DNA of 64,000 nucleotides from Kitasatospora sp. Root107. Its GTDB lineage: Bacteria > Actinomycetota > Actinomycetes > Streptomycetales > Streptomycetaceae. The stretch covers positions 168,324 to 232,323 of the forward strand of contig NZ_LMCT01000002.1 of the NCBI RefSeq assembly GCF_001424875.1. The letters are read 5' to 3'. Numbering within the stretch: the stretch's first letter is position 1; the number at the start of each line of letters is the position of its first letter. Shown piece after piece: positions 7,409 through 14,358 of this stretch. A model generated the notes under the pieces. That model saw only the letters and a program-made list of their open reading frames with translations, ran no database searches and had not been told where the DNA came from. Made by a program: the position numbers and the translations under genes.

Positions 7409-9481
7409 GTGACCCACACCGACCCCTTCCTCGCCCTGAGCTCCCGGACCGGCCGCTTCAGCTACGGCGCACCGCGCGCCGTGACGCTCGCCGCCGACGG
7501 TTCCCGGCTGCTCTTCCTGCGTTCCACCGGCTCCGAGGACCCGGTCGAGCGGCTCTGGCTGCTCGACCTGGTCACCCGGCAGGAGCACCTGGTCGCCGAC
7601 CCGGCCGTACTCGCCCCGCACCGCACCGGCGACCCCGCCGACCTGCCCGCCCTGGAGCGCCGCCTGCGCGAGCGGCTCCGGCTCTGGGCCCCCGGCATCG
7701 GCTCCTTCGCCGCCACCGCCGACCTCGCGGTCGCCGTCTTCGCGCTGGACGGCCGGCTGTTCCGGGCCACCGTGGCCACCGGATCCAGCACCGAACTCCC
7801 GGTCGCCGGACCGGCCTTCGACCCACGGCCGAACACCGACGGCAGCCTGGTCGCGTACGTCACCGGCGGCGCGCTGCACCTGACCGACCGGGCCGGGCCG
7901 CTCAGCCCGGCCGACGGTGCGGTCTGGGGTGTCGCCGAGTTCGCCGCCGCCGAGGAGCTCGGCCGCACCCGGGGCCACTGGTGGTCCCCGGACGGCCGCG
8001 CGCTGCTGGCCGCCCGGATCGACGAATCCGCCCTGCCGCTGCGCTGGTTCGCCGACCCGGCCCGCCCCGAGCTGGCCGCCGAGAGCTTCGCCTATCCGCA
8101 GGCGGGTGGCCCCAACGTGGACCTCCAGCTCTGGGTGCTCGGCCTCGACGGCGGCCGGGTCAGGCTGGACTGGGACGCCGCCGCGTACCCGTACGTCTGC
8201 GCGGCCGGCTGGGAGGGCGACGGAGAGCTGCTGCTCACCGTCGCCGACCGGCTCCAGCAGACCGTGCTGCTGCTCAGCGCCGATTCGGCCACCGGCCGGA
8301 CCCGCGAACTCTCCCGCACCGTGGACGAGTTCTGGGTGGACGACCTGCCCGGCACCCCGGCCAGGCTGGACGACGGCCGGCTGCTCACCGCCGCCGACAC
8401 GACCGGCGGCGACGCCCGGGGCGTCGCCCTGGACGGGAAGATCCTCACCGACGAGCGGACCCAGGTCCGCCGGGTGGTCGGCCGGCTGCGCGGACAGCTG
8501 CTGATCGAGGCGGGCCAGGACGACCCGGCCGACCAGCACGTCTTCCTGCTCGACCCGGACAGCGGCGCGCTCACCCGGCTCAGCGAGGGCACCGGCGTGC
8601 ACTCCGCCGTGGCGGCCGGGGAGACCCTGCTGCTCACCTCCGCCACCCCGGCCGGCATCGAGCGGAAGCTCCACTTCCAGGACACGGCCTTCGCCCTGCC
8701 GGACCTGGCCGCTCCGCTCCCCCACCAGGTCACCCCACAGCTCGCCCGGGTCACCGAACTGGGCCTGCCCACCGCCGTGGTCTACCCGCGCGGCCACGTC
8801 ACGGGCCGTCAACTGCCGGTGCTGCTCGACGTGTACGGCGGCCCCGGCTACCAGGCCGTGGCCAACGAGCCGCGCCGCTGGCAGGCCCGCCAGTGGTGGG
8901 CCGACCAGGGCTTCGCCGTGGTCACCACCGACAACCGGGGCACCCCGTTCGTCTCGCCGTCCTTCAGTCGGGCGATCTTCCGCCGGTTCTCCGCCGTCGC
9001 CCTGGACGACCAGATCGCCGCCCTGCAGGCGCTGGCCGGCACCCACCCCGATCTCGACCTGACCCGGGTCGGCGTCCGGGGCTGGTCCTACGGCGGCTAC
9101 TTCGCCGCCCTCGCGGTGCTCCGCCGCCCGGACGTCTTCCACGCCGGCTGCGCGGGCGCCCCGCCCACCGACTTCCGGCTCTACGACACCGCCTACACCG
9201 AGCGCTACCTCGGCCTCCCGCAGGACAACCCGGAGGGCTACGCCGCCGACTGCCTGATCCCCGACGCCCCGTCACTGACCAGGCCGCTGCTGCTCATCCA
9301 CGGGCTGGCCGACGACAACGTGCATCCCTCGCACACCCTGCTGCTCTCGCAGGCCCTCACCAAGGCCCGCCGCCCGCACTCCGTGCTCCCGCTGCCCGCG
9401 GTCAGCCACATGACCCCGAACGGCGTCAACGAGCTCGTCGCCGAGGCCGAACTGGCCTTCCTGCGCAGCTCGCTGGGCTGA
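7409..9481 (+). CDS. S9 family peptidase (prolyl oligopeptidase / DPP-IV type)
   Basis: 690 residues from GTG 7409. The N-terminal 430 residues look like a beta-propeller with repeated strand patterns. The C-terminal alpha/beta hydrolase carries GWSYGG with nucleophile Ser about residue 560, acid Asp about 635 (GLADDN) and His about 667 (VSHMT). The GGPGYQ region near residue 475 contributes to the oxyanion site. No signal peptide is seen, so it is probably cytoplasmic and would trim imported peptides, often next to proline. It is divergent from the class V aminotransferase and shares site A. A terminator follows at 9507. Confidence 0.92.
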   Translation: MTHTDPFLALSSRTGRFSYGAPRAVTLAADGSRLLFLRSTGSEDPVERLWLLDLVTRQEHLVADPAVLAPHRTGDPADLPALERRLRERLRLWAPGIGSFAATADLAVAVFALDGRLFRATVATGSSTELPVAGPAFDPRPNTDGSLVAYVTGGALHLTDRAGPLSPADGAVWGVAEFAAAEELGRTRGHWWSPDGRALLAARIDESALPLRWFADPARPELAAESFAYPQAGGPNVDLQLWVLGLDGGRVRLDWDAAAYPYVCAAGWEGDGELLLTVADRLQQTVLLLSADSATGRTRELSRTVDEFWVDDLPGTPARLDDGRLLTAADTTGGDARGVALDGKILTDERTQVRRVVGRLRGQLLIEAGQDDPADQHVFLLDPDSGALTRLSEGTGVHSAVAAGETLLLTSATPAGIERKLHFQDTAFALPDLAAPLPHQVTPQLARVTELGLPTAVVYPRGHVTGRQLPVLLDVYGGPGYQAVANEPRRWQARQWWADQGFAVVTTDNRGTPFVSPSFSRAIFRRFSAVALDDQIAALQALAGTHPDLDLTRVGVRGWSYGGYFAALAVLRRPDVFHAGCAGAPPTDFRLYDTAYTERYLGLPQDNPEGYAADCLIPDAPSLTRPLLLIHGLADDNVHPSHTLLLSQALTKARRPHSVLPLPAVSHMTPNGVNELVAEAELAFLRSSLG

Positions 9482-9506
9482 CACCCAGGGGCCGGCCCCC
9501 ACCACC

Positions 9507-9543
9507 CCACGGCCCGATGTCCGCCCCCGACGTCGGGCCGTGG
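9507..9543 (+). terminator. hairpin after S9 peptidase
   Basis: Eleven perfect pairs, CCACGGCCCGA with TCGGGCCGTGG, around a 15-base loop, 26 bases after the peptidase stop. Confidence 0.65.
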
Positions 9544-9626
9544 TCGTCGGCTGCCCCGAAGGGGGCGGGCGGCGGTCGGACGGATGAGATCCGCTTGTAC
9601 CCAGGGCTTCCATGTGATGGATGACA

Positions 9627-9640
9627 TGTGAAATATTACC
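9627..9640 (+). promoter_or_regulatory. site B: TGTGA element before the M6 protease
   Basis: TGTGAAATATTACC, 41 bases upstream of the preferred TTG start of the M6 protease. The 15-base stretch from 9625 (CATGTGAAATATTAC) matches site E before the D-hydroxyproline dehydrogenase at 14 of 15 positions. A second, weaker TGTGA lies 14 bases upstream at 9613. Confidence 0.6.
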
Positions 9641-9681
9641 CTCGCTCACCCGACCACCCTCGTCCGGAAAGGACCGGTCAG

Positions 9682-12063
9682 TTGCGCAGACTGTCCGCAG
9701 CCGTCACGGCTGCGCTGACCACCAGTGCGATAGCCGCCACCCTGCTGAGTGGCAACGCCTACGCCGCCCCCGAACCCGCCGCCGCGCCGCAGTCCCTGGA
9801 CGCCCCGGCGGAGGCCCTGGTGGGCCCGGAGGGCAAGGAGGCCCCCGCGGGTCCGCTGGCGCCGCAGGAGCGGACCCGGCAGGCGCTCCGCACCAAGGCG
9901 CTGGAGCAGCTCAACCAGGGTTCGCTGGCCAAGACTTCGGCGGGCACCGCGCCCAAGAAGGTCAAGATCGGCAACGAGTACGTCCAGCTCGCCCAGGAGC
10001 GCAAGGACAAGGTCTTCGTGATCCTTGCCCAGTTCGGCGACCAGGTCGACAACTCGACGCTGCACAACGGCGTCCCGCGCTACGCGGGCACCCCCGGGCC
10101 GCAGCACAACGCGATACCGCAGCCCGACGGCAGCGACACCCACACCTTCTGGAAGAGCGACTTCAGTCGCGCCTACTACCAGCAGATGTTCTTCGACGAC
10201 CGGGCCGGCGCCAACTCGATGCGGAACTTCTACCGCACCCAGTCCTCCGGCCGGTACGACTTCGACGGCACCGTCACCGACTGGGTGACCCTGCCGTACA
10301 ACGAGGCGCGCTACGGAAGCAACAAGGGGCCGCAGGGCAGTGGCGCCTGGACCCAGGCGCAGGAGTTCATCCGGGACGCCACCAAGGCCTGGTACGACGG
10401 CGAGTTGGCGAAGGGCCGCAGCGCGGCTGACGTCAAGGCCGAGATCAAGCAGTACGACGTGCACGACCGCTACGACTTCGACAAGGACGGGAACTTCGAG
10501 GAGCCGGACGGCTACATCGACAACCTGGTCGTGGTGCACGCGGGCGTGGACGAGACCTGGGGCGGCGGCGCCCAGGGCGCCGACGCGATGTGGGCGCACC
10601 GCAGTTGGGCCCTCCCGGACCCGACCGGACAGGTCGGCCCGGCGGGCAACAAGATCGGCGGTGCGCCGGTCGGCGACACCGGTGTCTTCGCCTACGACTA
10701 CGTGCAGGGCGGCGAGAACAGCGGCGTCGGCCTGTTCTCCCACGAGTACGGCCACAACCTCGGCCTGCCGGACCTCTACCCGACCAGCGGCGGCGACAAC
10801 AGCGTCAGCTTCTGGTCGCTGATGTCCTCCGCCTCGTACCTGGGCCGGGGCAAGAACACCACGGGTGAGTACCCGGGTGACCTGGACGCCTGGAGCAAGC
10901 TGCAGTTCGGCTGGCTCAACTACGACGAGGCGCAGGCCGCGACCCGGTCCAGCCACGCACTCGGCGTCAGCGGCTACAACACCGACCAGGCCCAGGCCGT
11001 GCTGGTGCACCTGCCGCCGACCAAGAAGACCACCACGCTGGCCGACCCCTTCGAGGGTGCTTCGCAGTGGTACAGCGGCACCGGTGACTCCATCGACAAC
11101 TCGCTGACCCGGACGGTGGACCTGACCGGTCGCACCTCCTCGGCGGCGATCTCGGCGGCCGCCTGGTACGACATCGAGCAGGACTACGACTTCCTCTCGG
11201 TCGAGGCCAGTGCCGACAACGGCAAGACCTGGAAGGCCCTGGGCGGCACGGTGGACGGTGCGCCGATCGGCAACACCACCGCCAACACCCCTGGCCTGAG
11301 CGGCACTTCGAACGCCTGGCGGCAGCTGAACATCCCGCTGGACGCCTACCTCGGCCAGACCGTGCAGCTGCGCTTCCACGTCACCTCGGACAACAACACC
11401 CACGGCAAGGGCGTGCTGGTCGACGCGGTCAAGATCACCGCCGACGGCGCCACCCTGCTCGAGGACGGCGCGGAGAACGGCAACCAGGGCTGGGTGCTGA
11501 ACGGCTTCGCCCCGCTCAAGGGCAAGGACTCCGTCAAGGAGCACCCGCGGGCGTACCTGGTGGAGAACCGCCGCTACGTCGGCTACGGCGCCTACCTGAA
11601 GACCGGTCCGTACAACTTCGGTTACAGCGGCGTCGAGGGCAAGGCCGGCGTGATCGACAACTACCCGTACCAGGAGGGTGTGCTGATCTGGCTCTGGGAC
11701 ACCAGCTACCTGGACAACAACACCAAGGAGCACCTGGGCGGCGGCATGATCCTGCCGATCGACTCCCGCCCGCAGGCGATGAAGTTCAAGGGCGGCGTGC
11801 TGGTCAACGGCCGCGCGCAGAGCCACGACGCGACCTTCTCGCTCAACCCCACCTCCGCCTTCACCCTGCACAGCGCGGGTGTCGCGACCAAGTACCCGTC
11901 GAAGCCCGGCATCCCGGTCTTCAACGACCGCACCGGGGTCTACGCGGACCCGGCCATCCCGCAGCTGGGCGTGGCCGTCCCGAACACCAACACCAAGATC
12001 GAGGTCGTTCGGGAGACCCAGGGCGGCAAGCTGACCACCATCAAGGTCGGCCCCGCCTCCTGA
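9682..12063 (+). CDS. secreted immune inhibitor A-type metalloprotease (M6)
   Basis: About 793 residues. The preferred start is TTG 9682, with AAAGGA eight bases upstream; it gives a clean signal peptide (MRRLSAAVTAALTTS..., cleavage near NAYA-APE). An in-frame GTG at 9628 would add 18 residues, destroy the signal peptide layout and overlap site B. A propeptide region runs to about residue 110. The M6 zinc motif HEYGHNLGLPD is at about residues 354-364. DKDGNFEEPDGYID looks like a calcium-binding loop. The C-terminal half has two beta-rich segments like the MAM/VEG domains of InhA. The family degrades extracellular proteins. Tandem hairpins follow. Confidence 0.9.
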   Translation: MRRLSAAVTAALTTSAIAATLLSGNAYAAPEPAAAPQSLDAPAEALVGPEGKEAPAGPLAPQERTRQALRTKALEQLNQGSLAKTSAGTAPKKVKIGNEYVQLAQERKDKVFVILAQFGDQVDNSTLHNGVPRYAGTPGPQHNAIPQPDGSDTHTFWKSDFSRAYYQQMFFDDRAGANSMRNFYRTQSSGRYDFDGTVTDWVTLPYNEARYGSNKGPQGSGAWTQAQEFIRDATKAWYDGELAKGRSAADVKAEIKQYDVHDRYDFDKDGNFEEPDGYIDNLVVVHAGVDETWGGGAQGADAMWAHRSWALPDPTGQVGPAGNKIGGAPVGDTGVFAYDYVQGGENSGVGLFSHEYGHNLGLPDLYPTSGGDNSVSFWSLMSSASYLGRGKNTTGEYPGDLDAWSKLQFGWLNYDEAQAATRSSHALGVSGYNTDQAQAVLVHLPPTKKTTTLADPFEGASQWYSGTGDSIDNSLTRTVDLTGRTSSAAISAAAWYDIEQDYDFLSVEASADNGKTWKALGGTVDGAPIGNTTANTPGLSGTSNAWRQLNIPLDAYLGQTVQLRFHVTSDNNTHGKGVLVDAVKITADGATLLEDGAENGNQGWVLNGFAPLKGKDSVKEHPRAYLVENRRYVGYGAYLKTGPYNFGYSGVEGKAGVIDNYPYQEGVLIWLWDTSYLDNNTKEHLGGGMILPIDSRPQAMKFKGGVLVNGRAQSHDATFSLNPTSAFTLHSAGVATKYPSKPGIPVFNDRTGVYADPAIPQLGVAVPNTNTKIEVVRETQGGKLTTIKVGPAS

Positions 12064-12088
12064 TCCACCGTCACCACCGTCACCACCC

Positions 12089-12124
12089 GAGCCCCGGCCC
12101 GCGCACCCCTGCGGGCCGGGGCTC
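12089..12124 (+). terminator. hairpin after M6 protease
   Basis: Fourteen perfect pairs (GAGCCCCGGCCCGC with its complement) around an eight-base loop, 25 bases after the M6 stop. Confidence 0.7.
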
Positions 12125-12165
12125 CGGCGTGTCCCCGGGAGCGGGTACGAGCGGGTACGACAGCG

Positions 12166-12201
12166 CCCACCGGGCGGGGCTCACAGGCCCCGCCCGGTGG
12201 G
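12166..12201 (-). terminator. hairpin after alpha-galactosidase
   Basis: Fifteen perfect pairs (CCCACCGGGCGGGGC with its complement) and a six-base loop, 12 bases past the alpha-galactosidase stop. With the 12089 hairpin it separates two convergent genes. Confidence 0.7.
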
Positions 12202-12213
12202 CACCGGGTTTGA

Positions 12214-14019
12214 TCAGCGGCGGAGCGTCAGCAGCCCGCCGAGCGGGACGTGCAGGGCGAGTTCGAGGCCCTCGACGGTCAGGGTCACCTCGGCGAGCGT
12301 GCCGCCCGTCGCGTCCTGGACCAGGGCCGTGAGCGTGCCCGGGGCCCGGTCGAAGACCAGCCGGACCAGGGTGTCGGGGTCGGCGTTGCCGAGCAGCAGC
12401 AGCTCCCACTCCCCCGGCACCGCGACCGGCACCGGGGCGTAGCGGCCGAACGCCCGGGCGCCGTCGCGGCGGGACTCGATCAGCGGGTAGGCGAGCTCCG
12501 GCCGGTGCGGGCGGAACTCGGAGCGCTGGAGCAGGTCCCGGTGCTCGGCCATGACGGACAGCCAGAACCGCACCGCGGCCAGCTGGCCAGGCCCCTGGGC
12601 GGCCAGGTCCACGGAGACCTGCGGGGTGGCGAACAGCACCGAGAGCAGCAGCACCGCGATCTGCTCCGGGGCCTCCTCGGGGTGCCAGGTGAGCGGGTCG
12701 GCGTGCACGGCCAGCGGTCCTGCGGTGAGCCGCAGGTCGGCGGTGCGGGTGCGGTTCTCGGTGGCGTTGTGCGGGCAGTCGGTGGCCCGGACCATCGTCG
12801 CGTACGGCCACAGGCCCGGGCCCATGTACTGCTGCCGGTGCTCGACCAGCACCTCGGGCCGCACCGCCCGCAGCCGGGCGTCGAGTTCGGCCAGCAGGCG
12901 GCGGACGCCCTCGGCGACCTCGGTGCAGTCCGGGTCAGGGGAGGCGGTGGTGGGCTCGCGCAGGAAGGTGTCGATGAAGTCGATCTTCAGGCCGTCGACC
13001 CCGTACCGCTCCACCGCCGCCGCGAGCCGCTCCACCTGGTGCGTCCGGACCACCGGGCTGCGCGGGTCGAGGACGTACGTCTCCAGGGTCGGCAGGTGGG
13101 CCAGCGCGTGCTCGGCGAGCGTGCCGATCGCCGCACTGCGGTCGCCGGCGAACGGGAGGGCGTGCCAGAGCAGGTAGTTGAGGCCCAACGCGCGGACCCG
13201 GGCGACGTGCTCGGCGAAGTCGGGGAAGCCGACCGGGGCGGGCTGCCAGTCGCCGGTGGTGGCGTAGGAGCGGCCGTTCTCGTCGGTCTGCCAGCCGTCG
13301 TCGACGATCAGCGCGCCGAAGCCGAGCGGGGCGGCCAGCGCGGCCAGCTTCTCCACCTCGGCCGAGGTCATCGCCAGGTGCAGGGCGTACCAGGTGCAGA
13401 AGACCGGCTCGAAGGCCGAGTCCGGCACCACCGAGAGCGGCAGCGAGGTGCCCCACCAGGCGGCCGCGCCCCGGACGGTGTCGGCGAAGTGACGCCCGCT
13501 CAGGTCGAGCAAAAGCCGCAGTGTGCCGCCCTCGTGCTCGACCCACCAGCTGAACTCGCCGGTCTCCTCGACCGCACCCTCGCCGATCGAGACCGGCAGC
13601 ACCGTCTCGCCGACCGCGAAGGTGCAGAGCGCGGCGTCCGCCGTGCCGACCAGGCTGCCGACCGGCGCGCCCTTGGGCAGCGCGGCGATCCGCGGCAGCG
13701 CCCAGGACGGCGGCAGCCAGCGGGTGCCGGTGCCCGGCGTCCAGTAGCCGGTGGCGCCGGTGCACGGCAGCCGCCACTCCACCCGGGCCCGGACCGGCGC
13801 GTCGTCGGTCGGCCGGGTGGCGGTGACTTCGATCAGCAATACCCCGGGAACGTCCTGCGGGGTGACCCGCACCGCGAGCTCCCCGGCGCCGACGGCGGTG
13901 GCTCTGACCCGCAGGCCCGACAGGTCGAGGCCGGTCTCCACCGGACAGGCGGTCTCGGTCCGGCCGGAGGGGTGGGCGCTGCCGTCCCAGCTGAGCGGGG
14001 GTGGTGTCTGGGTGGTCAC
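12214..14019 (-). CDS. GH36-type alpha-galactosidase
   Basis: About 601 residues from GTG 14019 (MTTQTPPPLSWDG); an in-frame GTG at 14037 sits within a palindrome and is less likely. Clan GH-D features: CTWYAL near residue 190, DDGWQ near 238, and LKIDFID near 343 whose Asp is the expected nucleophile. VRATDCPHN near 405 carries the R-x-x-D acid/base pattern. There is no signal peptide, so it is intracellular. The family hydrolyses terminal alpha-galactosides. It lies between two secreted proteases, downstream of the collagenase and its terminators, so it has its own promoter. No sugar transporter or LacI regulator is adjacent. Confidence 0.85.
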   Translation of the reverse strand: MTTQTPPPLSWDGSAHPSGRTETACPVETGLDLSGLRVRATAVGAGELAVRVTPQDVPGVLLIEVTATRPTDDAPVRARVEWRLPCTGATGYWTPGTGTRWLPPSWALPRIAALPKGAPVGSLVGTADAALCTFAVGETVLPVSIGEGAVEETGEFSWWVEHEGGTLRLLLDLSGRHFADTVRGAAAWWGTSLPLSVVPDSAFEPVFCTWYALHLAMTSAEVEKLAALAAPLGFGALIVDDGWQTDENGRSYATTGDWQPAPVGFPDFAEHVARVRALGLNYLLWHALPFAGDRSAAIGTLAEHALAHLPTLETYVLDPRSPVVRTHQVERLAAAVERYGVDGLKIDFIDTFLREPTTASPDPDCTEVAEGVRRLLAELDARLRAVRPEVLVEHRQQYMGPGLWPYATMVRATDCPHNATENRTRTADLRLTAGPLAVHADPLTWHPEEAPEQIAVLLLSVLFATPQVSVDLAAQGPGQLAAVRFWLSVMAEHRDLLQRSEFRPHRPELAYPLIESRRDGARAFGRYAPVPVAVPGEWELLLLGNADPDTLVRLVFDRAPGTLTALVQDATGGTLAEVTLTVEGLELALHVPLGGLLTLRR

Positions 14020-14030
14020 GAGGGCCTGGC

Positions 14031-14044
14031 CTTTCACGTGAAAG
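14031..14044. promoter_or_regulatory. 14-bp palindrome at the alpha-galactosidase start
   Basis: CTTTCACGTGAAAG is a perfect palindrome 12 bases upstream of the preferred start. Its centre and symmetry resemble LacI-family operators. It overlaps a degenerate form of the TGTGA element (CGTGAAAGTGCCCG, 14037-14050). Confidence 0.45.
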
Positions 14045-14075
14045 TGCCCGGCCGCGGGGAGGGCGGCCGGGGTGG

Positions 14076-14242
14076 TGGGGGCTGTCTGACGATTCCCGTC
14101 GGATCAGGCCGGGTCGTTCGGTGCGTGCGCTCGGCGTGCGGCCGGGGCGACCTCGTAGCGGAGCTACTTGGTCGCCCCGGCCGTGCGGCGAGCGTGCGTG
14201 CTGGGCGGGCCGGCCCCGACGGGAATCGTCAGACAGCCCCCA
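14076..14242. repeat. 167-base imperfect long palindrome, MITE-like
   Basis: The outer 27 bases of each arm are perfectly complementary (arms begin TGGGGGCTGTCTGACGATTC). The middle of the arms is diverged. The inner portion pairs again over about 28 bases (GGCCGGGGCGACC and neighbours). It contains no credible gene. The structure fits a miniature inverted-repeat element or the remnant of an insertion sequence. No clear target duplication was seen, and no second copy was noticed in the window. Confidence 0.6.
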
Positions 14243-14243
14243 A

Positions 14244-14291
14244 CCCGTGCGGGGCAACCGCGGAAGCGGTTGAACGGCTGCCCCGCACGGG
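14244..14291 (-). terminator. nested hairpin downstream of the collagenase
   Basis: Thirteen perfect pairs (CCCGTGCGGGGCA with its complement) enclose a second small stem, AACCGC-GGAA-GCGGTT. It lies between the long palindrome and the hairpin next to the collagenase stop. Confidence 0.55.
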
Positions 14292-14300
14292 AGTTGTGGG

Positions 14301-14350
14301 CCTGGTCGGACGCGGCCCGCCGTTACGGTTCCCCGCCGCGTCCGACCAGG
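14301..14350 (-). terminator. hairpin just after the collagenase stop
   Basis: Fifteen perfect pairs (CCTGGTCGGACGCGG with its complement) around a 20-base loop, eight bases past the collagenase stop. Confidence 0.65.
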
Positions 14351-14358
14351 GGCATGGG

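Noticed and set aside
12214..14019. Idea that the alpha-galactosidase removes collagen-linked sugars
   Set aside because: Collagen carries alpha-glucosyl-beta-galactosyl hydroxylysine, which needs an alpha-glucosidase and beta-galactosidase, and this enzyme lacks a signal peptide.
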